Of a stretch of 29,299 nt of DNA, positions 1 through 8,242 are shown piece by piece. The position numbers and the translations under genes were made by a program. The notes beneath the pieces were generated by a model, which was not told where the DNA came from, ran no database searches, and saw only the letters and a program-made list of their open reading frames with translations. Source of the stretch: a virus; the IMG/VR virus record IMGVR_UViG_3300006802_000375, positions 1 through 29,299 of that record; one strand, given 5' to 3'. The stretch's first letter is position 1. Each line of letters begins with the position of its first letter.

Positions 1-435
1 ATTTAAATCTCTATCGTGATGTTCGTTACAAGAAGGACAAGTCCATTCTCTAATGGAAAGATTTAAATCTTGATATATCCATCCGCAATTAGAACAAGTT
101 TTACTAGATGGAAAAAATCTATCAATTTTAACAAAAGATTTATCATTCCATTTTGACTTATATTCTAACATTGTATAGAACATACCTAAACTAACATCAG
201 ATAATGATTGTGCTAACTTATGATTTTTCATCATATTTTTAACTGACAAATCTTCTACAGATATAATGTCGTGGTTTTTGACAATTTCTGTAGATATTTT
301 ATGTAAATAATCTTTTCTGATATTAGTTATTTTTTCGTGAGTTAAAGATAATTTAATTTTTTGTTTTTGTCTACTATTACTACCTTTTTGTTTTTTAGAT
401 AGTTGTCTTTGTTGGCCATTCCAGAAACCGTTTTG
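1..435 (-). pseudogene. tnpB: 5'-truncated TnpB (IS200/IS605 OrfB) remnant, running off the left edge
   Basis: An open frame of 145 codons runs from 435 to the left edge. It matches the C-terminal half of TnpB, the RNA-guided nuclease of IS200/IS605 elements. Visible parts in order are a basic QLSKKQKGS segment (about residues 11-19), the RuvC-II glutamate in SVEDL (E61), a zinc-finger pair CSNC (114-117) and CPSC (133-136), and HDRD at 140-143, where the RuvC-III aspartate is expected. The frame is closed by TAA at 436-438 and has no usable start, so the N-terminal half with the RuvC-I aspartate is absent. A neighbouring gene's terminator lies only 12 bases upstream of the truncation point. 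It is therefore most likely a decayed remnant. The 3' end and any guide-RNA region lie outside the window. Base composition resembles the rest of the window. Confidence 0.88.
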
Positions 436-436
436 T

Positions 437-444
437 TATAAATA
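437..444 (-). promoter_or_regulatory. Intergenic TATTTATA motif (gene sense)
   Basis: An exact TATTTATA in gene sense lies directly after the terminator of the 501-827 gene and before the TnpB remnant. It is one of seven such copies, all in gaps. The role as a promoter is inferred from position only. Confidence 0.35.
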
Positions 445-446
445 TT

Positions 447-471
447 AAAAAGAGCCTCATTTTTGAGGCCC
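447..471 (-). terminator. Rho-independent terminator after the 501-827 gene
   Basis: On the minus strand an 8-bp stem (464-471 with 452-459, one G-U pair) closes a 4-base loop and is followed by five T residues. It lies 30 bases beyond the stop codon of the 108-residue gene, at the expected place for that single-gene unit. Confidence 0.85.
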
Positions 472-500
472 TTTAATTTTTACTAATAAAATATTTTATA

Positions 501-827
501 TTATACTGTTGGGATTTCTACAATCTCAAATGTAGAACCAGTAGACATAGCTTCTAATGAACCAGTAATATTTTCAGTAACAAACAACAAATATTTGTTT
601 ACTACGTTGTCACCAGTATTGTCAACTGAGGCAGAAGCGTTTTCTACGTAGAAAGGAAAACATGCAATATGACTAGAACCAGAAGCGTAAGCCTCTTGGC
701 TATGATACATAAAGCAGTCAACAGGAGTCTGGCCGCCGTCAGCGGGCATGTGAAGGACAAGACGGAAATAAGGGGTTGTGTACGTTCCGTAGTTGTATTC
801 AAAGGTTGAGGTTGATTGAATTGCCAT
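501..827 (-). CDS. Unknown 108-residue protein in a single-gene transcription unit
   Basis: I do not recognise this protein. It is 108 residues long, rich in Thr, Ser, Val and aromatic residues, mostly uncharged, with a probable beta-rich fold and no signal peptide or membrane segment. It has two cysteines (C38 and C56). The gene is visibly richer in G and C than its neighbours. It stands alone between a hairpin region upstream and a strong terminator downstream, and has a leader of about 100 bases with inverted repeats. This layout suggests an abundant, separately controlled product, perhaps a virion or decoration protein, but that is inference. The ATG start at 825-827 has no Shine-Dalgarno motif and is preceded by A/T-rich sequence, as for most genes here. 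Confidence 0.8.
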   Translation of the reverse strand: MAIQSTSTFEYNYGTYTTPYFRLVLHMPADGGQTPVDCFMYHSQEAYASGSSHIACFPFYVENASASVDNTGDNVVNKYLLFVTENITGSLEAMSTGSTFEIVEIPTV

Positions 828-867
828 AATTATATTTTATTATATATATCTTGATTATCTACAAAAG

Positions 868-921
868 ACAGAATTTTTGTAAAATGTTTGTATTCTGTGA
901 AAACATATTTACAAAAATTCT
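868..921 (-). promoter_or_regulatory. Structured 5' leader with competing inverted repeats
   Basis: A perfect 14-bp inverted repeat (870-883 with 908-921) lies in the leader of the 501-827 gene. A second, 7-bp pairing (868-874 with 892-898) uses part of the same arm, so the two hairpins exclude each other. No known riboswitch class is recognised. Confidence 0.45.
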
Positions 922-943
922 TTACTATGTCAAAAAATAGTAA

Positions 944-951
944 TATTTATA
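944..951 (-). promoter_or_regulatory. Sequence identical to the T4 late-promoter consensus, upstream of the 501-827 gene
   Basis: TATAAATA in gene sense lies 117 bases before the ATG at 827 and just upstream of the structured leader. It is the T4 late-promoter consensus. It is the only copy I found in this orientation; seven other gap copies are reversed, so its function is uncertain. Confidence 0.4.
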
Positions 952-973
952 ATTTAACTAAACACAACTAAAA

Positions 974-1018
974 CCACCTTTCATCCCACAAACTAAAGAT
1001 TTGTGGGTTTTTCGGTGG
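974..1018 (-). terminator. Nested hairpin between gp6 and the 501-827 gene, probable terminator
   Basis: An inner 8-bp stem (985-992 with 1000-1007) is enclosed by an outer 5-bp stem (974-978 with 1014-1018), separated by six unpaired bases on each side. On the minus strand TTTT follows the outer stem. On the plus strand TTTTT follows the inner stem directly. It could end the gp25-gp6 transcript, act in both directions, or end a plus-strand RNA. Confidence 0.5.
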
Positions 1019-1032
1019 AATTATATAAATTA

Positions 1033-2871
1033 TCAAGAGAAATTAACTGTCTTAAGATTTTTAACCCTAACATTGATATCTTTACTAGGGTATCTAACTT
1101 GATATGTTTGATTTGGTTGGGCGAATATTGTATCATCAATTAATTCAATTTGTCTTGTTTCATTGTCGACATATCTTTGAGATGTTTGAGATGAAGAATA
1201 CTGACCACCTACTTTATTAAAGAATAACATATCAGATAAAGCAATAACACCGTTCTCACTTTGAATCAACCTTCTCAGTTCAGATACAAATACGTTTTCA
1301 CCCATTTGTCTATTTAATGGGCTAAAAAATTCACTAACAATATTAATAATTTGCGATATTACAGTGCCCTGATTTTGACTGTTATCCAAAACAACATCAA
1401 TGGTTATCCCTAAATCAATAACGTTAGCAGTTTCAATTGATATGTAGTCATTTATCATTCTATAGTTAGACAAATAATTTGCAACATTATTTTTAAGAGT
1501 ATTTGAAACTATTTCGGTCAATGAACCTGCCTCGTCATAAGATAACATTTGAATTTTAATCTTATTATTTTCCTCGGTTATCGCAACTTTAGCGGGTGCT
1601 CCGAATTGTGATGGCATTGTTCTAATTAATGAATCATAATCATTAACGGTTACCGCTCTGTTTTGTGCTGAAAAATTAAATGATACCAAATTTCTAACTT
1701 CTTCTGTTGTTGGGAAATTAGCCCCACCAATTGCCGCGGTCACGTTAGTACATCTTAACGACCTAGTAACTGATGTATTAACAGATTCTGAAGGTCCATT
1801 AACAAAAAATGAAATTGTACCAATTTGTGTTATTACATTAACACCTAAATTAGATGCGGTTCCACCACCAATTCTATATTGAACAAATAATGTTGAGTTT
1901 GCCTTTAAAACACTACCTAACGCAAAATTATTTGAATATTTATTCAAGTTTAATGAGAATCCGTTTCTGGCAAATTCTCTTAATTGTTCATCAGCAGATT
2001 GGCTACCACCACCAAAAGTCATTTTCATAAAACCTTCGGGAGTATACTCAGTTATAAACTTATCGTTAGTTTCAATATATCTACCAACTTTAATACCAGG
2101 TGAATCCGATACTTTTGTTGGGTCTTCAACAAATACTCTACTTTCAGCCAAAGCTTTTACTTCATACCATCTATTATCCAACCCTAAAAATTCTTGTGTT
2201 GTTGGTACATTTGCGTACTGAGTACCGTCTTTAAGTAATATACTTGTTACTCCTAATACATTTTTTTCAGGTAAAAATATTTCTAAAAATGGTCTAACAT
2301 CAACAGGTGTAATAACTCTTTTAAAAACTTTTGTCGTTCCATTAACCACAGTTTCTCTTTTAACTATGGTATAGTTAAGTAGTTTGTTGTTAGCATCAAA
2401 ATTTGGTATTTTTAACCTGTTAGGAAACCCATCACCTCCAATTGGGGATGCAAAATCAATATCATATACGGTTTCAAATGTTTGACCTCCACCATTAACT
2501 TGTGAACCTCTTCTTAATACCCCACAATATCTTATATCTTCTTTATCACCAAAAGCGGGCACAGTTATTGAAAAATCAACTAAAGCCACGGAAGGTCTCA
2601 TACCAGGAACTTTTAATCCGTATGTTCTAGCAATATTATAAATTGATGATTTTTGTTGAGCGTACTGTAATACCGTTTCTTGTATACTCCTATCTATATT
2701 GAATTGTAGGTTATCAGTTACCGCAGCATTTAAATCCATTAAAACTGAAAAAACCGAAGCGTCATTAAAGTTATCAATGACTTCAGGATAATAAGTTCTT
2801 GTAAAATTTATTAACTCAGTCCTAATTGATTGGAAATCTCTTGTCGTATATGATATTTTTTTGTTAGCCAT
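1033..2871 (-). CDS. 6: Baseplate wedge subunit, gp6-like (baseplate J family)
   Basis: This 612-residue protein matches the T4 gp6 / baseplate-J family, close to the 660 residues of T4 gp6. In T4, gp6 dimers form the ring joining the six baseplate wedges around the hub and take part in the switch to the star shape. The N-terminal segment with YTTRDFQSI (about 8-16), the FNDASVFSVLMDLNAA stretch (about 35-50) and the following helical part ending in ARTYGLKV are characteristic of phage gp6 homologues. The C-terminal third carries the J-like region around VNDYDSLI. It starts at an ATG six bases after the gp25-like gene ends, without a Shine-Dalgarno motif, and is co-transcribed with it. The gp25-gp6 pair supports the assignment. 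Confidence 0.9.
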   Translation of the reverse strand: MANKKISYTTRDFQSIRTELINFTRTYYPEVIDNFNDASVFSVLMDLNAAVTDNLQFNIDRSIQETVLQYAQQKSSIYNIARTYGLKVPGMRPSVALVDFSITVPAFGDKEDIRYCGVLRRGSQVNGGGQTFETVYDIDFASPIGGDGFPNRLKIPNFDANNKLLNYTIVKRETVVNGTTKVFKRVITPVDVRPFLEIFLPEKNVLGVTSILLKDGTQYANVPTTQEFLGLDNRWYEVKALAESRVFVEDPTKVSDSPGIKVGRYIETNDKFITEYTPEGFMKMTFGGGSQSADEQLREFARNGFSLNLNKYSNNFALGSVLKANSTLFVQYRIGGGTASNLGVNVITQIGTISFFVNGPSESVNTSVTRSLRCTNVTAAIGGANFPTTEEVRNLVSFNFSAQNRAVTVNDYDSLIRTMPSQFGAPAKVAITEENNKIKIQMLSYDEAGSLTEIVSNTLKNNVANYLSNYRMINDYISIETANVIDLGITIDVVLDNSQNQGTVISQIINIVSEFFSPLNRQMGENVFVSELRRLIQSENGVIALSDMLFFNKVGGQYSSSQTSQRYVDNETRQIELIDDTIFAQPNQTYQVRYPSKDINVRVKNLKTVNFS

Positions 2872-2877
2872 ATATCA

Positions 2878-3336
2878 TTAAATATTTAATATTATAAAAT
2901 CTGAAGATTCCAAAGCACTATCAGTTATTGTATAATCAATTTTAACTTTAGCAGTATGTTCCATAGTACCAATACCTGGTACCCTATAAACTCTATTATC
3001 GTTATTATCAATATATGTACCCTTGTCTTCTTCACCTTCAGATGCCGCGTTAACACTGATGTTAGTTATAGTTATACCTGGCATATAAGTTTCTACCGCT
3101 GACCTAATTTCTGCCGAAATTTCAGAAAAAGTAGGGCCATCTAAAGGTTCAAATATATATTCATATAATCTTGTACCAAAATCAGGTAAAAAATACCTAC
3201 TACCTTTTCTAGTTAAAATTAAATGTATTAAATCGGTTCTAATCTCCTCATCATTAAGTTCGGACAAGTCAAAATAAGTTCCAGTAAATGAATCTCTAAA
3301 AGGAAAATTTATACCATATGTTTTACCATCAGCCAT
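2878..3336 (-). CDS. 25: Baseplate wedge subunit, gp25-like
   Basis: This 152-residue protein belongs to the gp25 / GpW family of contractile-tail baseplate proteins, which sit at the inner baseplate beside the sheath and link wedge to tube. The segment from GSRYFLPDFGTRL to the YIFEPLD that follows (about residues 45-66) is the family signature (Arg-rich turn, Pro-Asp-Phe-Gly, then an acidic-aromatic stretch). Length is close to T4 gp25 (132) with an added acidic loop near residue 100. The ATG start at 3334-3336 follows an A/T-only leader. It is the first gene of a two-gene unit with gp6, after the terminator of the NrdA gene. Confidence 0.9.
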   Translation of the reverse strand: MADGKTYGINFPFRDSFTGTYFDLSELNDEEIRTDLIHLILTRKGSRYFLPDFGTRLYEYIFEPLDGPTFSEISAEIRSAVETYMPGITITNISVNAASEGEEDKGTYIDNNDNRVYRVPGIGTMEHTAKVKIDYTITDSALESSDFIILNI

Positions 3337-3381
3337 AACAATAAATATACATTTATATTATTTCTTTTAAATACATATAAA

Positions 3382-3408
3382 ATAAAAAATCCCGACCTAG
3401 CTCGGGAT
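3382..3408 (-). terminator. Rho-independent terminator after the nrdA locus
   Basis: On the minus strand a perfect 7-bp GC-rich stem (3402-3408 with 3389-3395) and 6-base loop is followed by TTTTTTATTTTAT. It lies 22 bases past the NrdA stop and separates the replication/dNTP unit from gp25-gp6. Confidence 0.88.
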
Positions 3409-3430
3409 AACACATCGGATAAATTATTAT

Positions 3431-5440
3431 TTAAGAGGAACACCCAAAACACTCAAATTCCGAGTTTGTTGGTTTTTGAGGTAAATTAAGTTCTGAGTAA
3501 TCAACTTTTGGTGGTTGGGGTGTTGGTTTTGGTTTTTCTATTTTAGAAATATCAACCGCCAAGTGTTTTGCCCCTGTTGAGATTGCTTTTGTTCTAACAT
3601 AGTAACACATAGTTTTTAAACCTTTTCTCCAAGAGTGAAAATGTGACGAGGTTATTTTTGAAAGAGTTGGGTTACCCATATAGATATTCATAGATTGTGT
3701 TTGGTCTATAAAGGGTGCTCTGTCTGCCGCCATGTCAATTAACTCTCTTTGTGAAATTTCCCAAATAGTTCTATACTTTGGAATTAAATGTTCAATCCTT
3801 TTAACTTTTTTGTTATAGTTTTTGTCTTCAGGGTCAAGATAGTTATTGAAATTAATGTTTTGAATTGAACCTTCATTCATGATAATTTCATTCTTTAGGT
3901 CTTCACACCAAATACCAATCTTTTCAAAATCATTAATTAAATATTTGTTAACAATCATAATCTCACCCCCAACAACTCTTCTGTTAAAAATAGCCGAATG
4001 TGCGGGCTCTGTCATTTCATAAGAACCTGTAATTTTAGCCGAAGACGCAACGGGCATTTGTGCAGTAAACAAAGAATTACACACACCCCATTTAGCAACA
4101 TCTTTCTTTAATTGATTCCAATCCCAAAATCCTGAAAGTTCATCTTCTTTGAGCCCCCACATATCAAATTGAAAAATACCTTGTGAAATTGGTGACCCAT
4201 CAAAGAATTTATATGGTTTGTACTGTTCTGTTTCACATAACTCATTACTTTCACTAATTGCTGCATAGTATATAGTTTCAAAGATATCCTTGTTTAATTG
4301 ACGAGCTTCATCGGAGGTGAAAATATAATCCAATAAATAAAATACATCTGCAAGTCCTTGAGTGCCGATTGCGATAGCTCTTTGTTCCATACCACCTTTT
4401 CTACCTTTCTCAGTAGAATAGTTATTAATATCAACAACTTTATTTAACGCTCTAACAACTTTTCTTGTCTCTTGATAAAGTAAATTAAAATCAAATTTAC
4501 CATCACGAATAAAGTTTTTAAGAACCATTGATGATAAGGTGCAAATTGCAGTAGTCTCTTCGTCAGTATATTGAACAATCTCAGCACATAAATTAGATTG
4601 TTTAACAACACCAATATTTTTATGATTACTCTTATTGTTTACGTTATCTTTAGCCAACAAATATGGAACACCAGTTTCTATTTGAGATTCAATAATTTTT
4701 GTCCATATTGTTTGAGCGTTAACTTTTTTACCTAAACCTAAAGAAACCGCTTTATTATAATTGGATTCGTATTCTTCACCATAACATTCTTGAAGTGGTT
4801 TAATACCCGCTTTAATAATATCGTTAGGACAGAATAAATACCACTCTTCATTTTTCTCAACCGCTCTCATAAAATTATCTGGCAACCACAAAGCGGTAAA
4901 TAAATCACGAGCCCTTAATTCTTCAGCACCTGTGTTCTTTTTAATCTCCAATAAATCAATAATGTCTTTGTGCCAAGGTTCCAAATAAATCGCAGCACTA
5001 CCTGGTCTACGACCTTGTTGGTTAAAGAATCGTAAAGACTCGTTAACGATTTTCAAATATTTTAATAAACCGCCTGCGTATCCACCTGAAGTACTAATCC
5101 TACTTTCTTTACTTCTGATATTTGACATTGACAATCCAATACCCGCAGCGTCGGATGAATATGTTGAGATGTCTCTCATAGTACTCAATAAACCTTCTCT
5201 TGAGTCTGAATTGTTATAATGAAGAACACAAGACGCTAATTGAGGTACTTTAGTTCCTGCATTAATCATAATTGGTGTTGCGGGAGAAATTAATTGTTTT
5301 GATAACGAATTGTAATATTCAACCGCGTCTTCAAAATTTTTCGTAACCCAAAGAGCAACTCTCATGTACATGTGTTGGGGTCTTTCGATTGAAACACCAT
5401 TAGGTGTTTTTAACAAATACATTTCTTGTAAGAACGCCAA
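3431..5440 (-). CDS. nrdA: Ribonucleotide reductase class I large subunit, catalytic part (separate frame)
   Basis: The product is the alpha-subunit catalytic region, which reduces ribonucleoside diphosphates to deoxyribonucleotides with NrdB. Numbering from the TTG at 5440, the active-site set is visible: C71 in ASCVL, N283/C285/E287 in SNLCAE, C300 in ICTLSS, the YY pair of the radical path in MCYYVR, and the C-terminal redox pair C664/C667 in ECFGC. The ATP-cone segment is missing from this frame and lies in the overlapping upstream gene, one base out of frame. Comparison with eukaryotic-type R1 shows no residue is lost at the junction if one base is added near 5425. The real start may be TTG 5440 or, better, ATG 5422, which lies within the end of the upstream frame and would allow coupled translation. 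Either this is a true split gene or a one-base deletion or sequence error. Confidence 0.93.
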   Translation of the reverse strand: MAFLQEMYLLKTPNGVSIERPQHMYMRVALWVTKNFEDAVEYYNSLSKQLISPATPIMINAGTKVPQLASCVLHYNNSDSREGLLSTMRDISTYSSDAAGIGLSMSNIRSKESRISTSGGYAGGLLKYLKIVNESLRFFNQQGRRPGSAAIYLEPWHKDIIDLLEIKKNTGAEELRARDLFTALWLPDNFMRAVEKNEEWYLFCPNDIIKAGIKPLQECYGEEYESNYNKAVSLGLGKKVNAQTIWTKIIESQIETGVPYLLAKDNVNNKSNHKNIGVVKQSNLCAEIVQYTDEETTAICTLSSMVLKNFIRDGKFDFNLLYQETRKVVRALNKVVDINNYSTEKGRKGGMEQRAIAIGTQGLADVFYLLDYIFTSDEARQLNKDIFETIYYAAISESNELCETEQYKPYKFFDGSPISQGIFQFDMWGLKEDELSGFWDWNQLKKDVAKWGVCNSLFTAQMPVASSAKITGSYEMTEPAHSAIFNRRVVGGEIMIVNKYLINDFEKIGIWCEDLKNEIIMNEGSIQNINFNNYLDPEDKNYNKKVKRIEHLIPKYRTIWEISQRELIDMAADRAPFIDQTQSMNIYMGNPTLSKITSSHFHSWRKGLKTMCYYVRTKAISTGAKHLAVDISKIEKPKPTPQPPKVDYSELNLPQKPTNSEFECFGCSS

Positions 5441-5859
5441 GCAAAATAATCAAAGTTATAATCATTTTCGTGATTAATAACTGAATCAATATTTTCTGAC
5501 CCGTATTTACCGATAGTCTCAATTAGTATTTCATTAATAATACCATCAGAATAGAGTCTTTTCATTGTGTTTGAAAAGCTTTCATCGGTTTCTTTGTGGT
5601 AAGATGAAATAGCGACTGATGACGCAAGTCTAGAATAATCGTGATGACTACCTGTATATGAAGCAGCAATCTCATAGATTAATTTATCCAGTTCTTTAGT
5701 TGTAACCAAACCTTCAGTAGGTACTGAAGTTATCACTTTTATAAAAATTTCATCAGAGTTTATATTTAAACCCTTAGCGGCTCTTTTAACCCTATTGTAT
5801 ATCTTTTGAGGATTAAAAGATACTTCATCTCCATTCCTTTTTTTAATTTTTAACGACAT
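5410..5859 (-). CDS. nrdA: Ribonucleotide reductase class I large subunit, N-terminal ATP-cone part (separate frame)
   Basis: The 149-residue product carries the ATP cone that senses ATP/dATP and sets overall RNR activity (about residues 1-95: KIKKRNGDEVSF, a KIYNRVKRAAKGL helix, and the SRLASSVAIS helix), followed by the start of the alpha-subunit helical region up to FDYFAWRSYK. Homologues continue directly into a YLLK segment, which here is found one base out of frame in the next gene. This frame instead ends in KCIC and TAA at 5410-5412. The overlap with the catalytic frame is 31 bases from the TTG start or 13 bases from the ATG at 5422. It starts at ATG 5859 after an A-rich leader, 18 bases after nrdB ends. 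Confidence 0.9.
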   Translation of the reverse strand: MSLKIKKRNGDEVSFNPQKIYNRVKRAAKGLNINSDEIFIKVITSVPTEGLVTTKELDKLIYEIAASYTGSHHDYSRLASSVAISSYHKETDESFSNTMKRLYSDGIINEILIETIGKYGSENIDSVINHENDYNFDYFAWRSYKKCIC

Positions 5860-5877
5860 AATATTTATTTTTTTTAA

Positions 5878-6825
5878 TTAGAAATCATCAGTGAATGAAA
5901 TAGTTTCATTCAATTTTGCTTTTTGATATTCAACGGTTCTCGATTCAAAGAAATTACCTTTAGTTTCAACCGCAATTTGTTCCATAAATTTAAAAGGTTG
6001 TTCAACATTAAATTGTTTTTTACATCCAAGTTTAACTAACAACCCATCAACAACGAATTCCAAATATTGTTTCATCAAATTAGAGTTCATACCAATTAAA
6101 GACACAGGTAACGACTCGGTAATAAATTCTTTTTCAATTTCTAACGCCGAAAGTAGAATTTCTTTAATTCTTTTTTCAGTTGGTCTATCTTGTATATGGT
6201 TATTTAATAGATGAATTGCAAAATCACAATGTAAGTTTTCATCTTTAAAAATTAAAGAATTAGCGTTACATAAACCTTGCATTAATCCTCTTGATTTCAA
6301 CCAAAAGATAGAACAAAATGAACCTGAAAAGAAAATACCTTCAACGGCTGCGAAAGCAACAAGTCTTTCTTGGAAAGAAGCGTTCTTAATCCAATTAAGA
6401 GCCCATTCAGCCTTTTTCTTAACCGCGGGTAATCTTTCAATCGCATTAAAACATTCATCTTTTTCTTTAGGATTTGAAACGTAAGTGTCGATTAATAACG
6501 AATACATTAATGAATGGATATTCTCCATCATTAACTGAAAACCATAAAAGAATTTTGCTTCAGGATATTGAACTTCTTTTAGAAAATTCTCAGCAAGGTT
6601 TTCATTTACAATACCATCAGAAGCTGCAAAGAATGATAACACATTCTTAACAAAGTATTGTTCGTTTTCTGAAAGATTTTCCCAATCTCTAATATCGTTA
6701 GTTAAATCAACCTCTTCAGCCGTCCAAAAAGCTGCTTGGTGTTGTTTGTAATATTCCCAAATATCATTATGTTCAATAGGGAATATTACAAATCTGTTCG
6801 GGTTTTCTATTAATATATTTTCCAT
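5878..6825 (-). CDS. nrdB: Ribonucleotide reductase class Ia small subunit
   Basis: The 315-residue protein is the radical-generating beta subunit. The di-iron ligands are all present: D70 (AASDG), E101 and H104 (MENIH), E162 (VEGIFF), E196 and H199 (KDENLH). The radical tyrosine is Y108 in HSLMYSLL. In eukaryotic R2 the residue two before this tyrosine is usually Glu; here it is Leu (L106). The C-terminal tail ends in FTDDF, the kind of acidic-aromatic tail that docks on the large subunit. The [11 protein letters not shown] start (31-41) marks the group shared by eukaryotes and Bacteroidetes rather than the E. coli NrdB type. It lies 5 bases after the helicase gene and just before nrdA, in one operon. 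Confidence 0.96.
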   Translation of the reverse strand: MENILIENPNRFVIFPIEHNDIWEYYKQHQAAFWTAEEVDLTNDIRDWENLSENEQYFVKNVLSFFAASDGIVNENLAENFLKEVQYPEAKFFYGFQLMMENIHSLMYSLLIDTYVSNPKEKDECFNAIERLPAVKKKAEWALNWIKNASFQERLVAFAAVEGIFFSGSFCSIFWLKSRGLMQGLCNANSLIFKDENLHCDFAIHLLNNHIQDRPTEKRIKEILLSALEIEKEFITESLPVSLIGMNSNLMKQYLEFVVDGLLVKLGCKKQFNVEQPFKFMEQIAVETKGNFFESRTVEYQKAKLNETISFTDDF

Positions 6826-6830
6826 TTAAT

Positions 6831-8213
6831 TTAATTATTTTGTTGTTCTTTTTGTTTTCTTCTGTCCATCAAATCTTTGATTCGTTGTCTATTTCGTTCT
6901 TCTTGTTGTTCTTCAAGACCCAAGAATGTTACTGAACTTTCAGTATCAATCTCCAACATTCCGTTATCAAACTTACAATTCTCAAAGACAATACCATCAT
7001 CACCGATACGTGATTTAGTGATTGCAATTGTCGCCAATTTCATCTCTTTTTGTTGTAGTGACTTAGCTACTGAAATAATTACGTGACCAACTTGTGCTTT
7101 CTTAATAGAACCACCCATTTGGTCTGTTGTTACAACATCAGATGAGATTGATTGACGGTTACCTTGTGTAGCAGTCCATCCTACGATATCTAGTTCGTGA
7201 CACATCGCTTCAAACGCTCTCATAACAGAACCTTCAGACTTCCACTCGTCACCTAAGTTTCTATCGGGAACCACACAATCAATGTAGTCTAATAATACCA
7301 TATCGATTTTAATACCATCAGCAATCATTTTTCTGATTTGGTTTTTAATCTGTAACATGGTCATTGTATCTGACGGAAGTTTTTTCAAGATTAACTTATT
7401 CGGCATTGTTGTTTTAATCTCATGAACTTTCGCCATAACCTCATCTTTCTTCAAAGATAGTTCATCAGGATGAATTTTAGTCCATAATGTGAAATGTTTT
7501 CTTTGAATAATCTTTGGGTTGTCCTCAAAAAAGATTTGTAAGACATTGTAACCCAAGTTGAAAGCGTGGTTTGAAATTTTTGTTAGTAGTGTAGATTTAC
7601 CCACACCTGTTGGTGCTAACACCACACCGATTTCCCCTTTTGCCAACCCACCTTTTAAAAGTCTATCGATACCTGGTATTCCCATGGGGATTGGGTGTCG
7701 ATAATCCTCATTTAACACCTCATCCAAATTAGCAAATACATCAGATTGTCCATCTTCTCTTTGTCCTACCTGTAAAGCAGTTCTAACAAGTTGTTCAACC
7801 TTATCATAGTTCTCAAACTCACCACCATCGATGATTTTTTGAGCTCTGTTCATTACTTTTTGTAGTTCCTGTTGTTTACAGAACTTAAGAGCTTTTTCTT
7901 GAACGAATAACCCTCCTTCAACATTAACATCCTTAATTTTCTTGATAGTATCAATAACGATTTTTGATGCTAATTCTTGTTGTAATTCTGATTTTGTAAT
8001 TTGTTCTAAAGTGTCAAACGTAGGTGTGTGTTCATATTTTACATAATACTCCTTAACCATTTGGATAATGATTTTGAAGTATTTGTTTTCAAAATAATTT
8101 ACATCTAAAACATCGATAATAGTTCTTGCAAATTCCTTATCAACGATGATTTGATTTAATAATTGTAGCTGAAAACTACTACCTAAATACTCAAAATTTT
8201 TGTTTGACGCCAT
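6831..8213 (-). CDS. 41: Replicative DNA helicase, DnaB/gp41-like
   Basis: This 460-residue protein is a RecA-fold hexameric helicase of the DnaB/T4 gp41 family, expected to unwind DNA at the fork with primase. An N-terminal helical domain (1-150) is followed by a linker and ATPase domain. Walker A is PTGVGKST (201-208), Walker B ends at D309 in MVLLDYID, and TATQGNRQS (347-355) holds the conserved sensor glutamine. The C-terminus is a basic, Gln-rich tail. The start at 8213 is one of the few here with a Shine-Dalgarno-like AAAGGA, six bases upstream. No primase gene is visible in the window. Neighbours (RNase H, UvsX, gp32, RNR) support a replication role. Confidence 0.93.
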   Translation of the reverse strand: MASNKNFEYLGSSFQLQLLNQIIVDKEFARTIIDVLDVNYFENKYFKIIIQMVKEYYVKYEHTPTFDTLEQITKSELQQELASKIVIDTIKKIKDVNVEGGLFVQEKALKFCKQQELQKVMNRAQKIIDGGEFENYDKVEQLVRTALQVGQREDGQSDVFANLDEVLNEDYRHPIPMGIPGIDRLLKGGLAKGEIGVVLAPTGVGKSTLLTKISNHAFNLGYNVLQIFFEDNPKIIQRKHFTLWTKIHPDELSLKKDEVMAKVHEIKTTMPNKLILKKLPSDTMTMLQIKNQIRKMIADGIKIDMVLLDYIDCVVPDRNLGDEWKSEGSVMRAFEAMCHELDIVGWTATQGNRQSISSDVVTTDQMGGSIKKAQVGHVIISVAKSLQQKEMKLATIAITKSRIGDDGIVFENCKFDNGMLEIDTESSVTFLGLEEQQEERNRQRIKDLMDRRKQKEQQNN

Positions 8214-8234
8214 ACTTTTTCCTTTAATGTAATT

Positions 8235-8242
8235 TATAAATA
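8235..8242 (-). promoter_or_regulatory. Intergenic TATTTATA motif upstream of the helicase
   Basis: An exact TATTTATA in gene sense ends 21 bases before the helicase ATG, in the 29-base gap after the 151-residue gene. Possible promoter; the sequence is partly palindromic (AATATTTATAAATT). Confidence 0.35.

Noticed and set aside
341-419. ATG-started frame (about 25 codons) at the start of the TnpB remnant
   Set aside because: It is out of frame with the TnpB coding and stops after 25 codons; it does not provide a start for the remnant.
5410-5440. Classic -1 slippery heptamer at the NrdA junction
   Set aside because: No X-XXY-YYZ sequence is in the right frame, and the TTAAAAAC nearby lies at or beyond the stop codon of the first frame.
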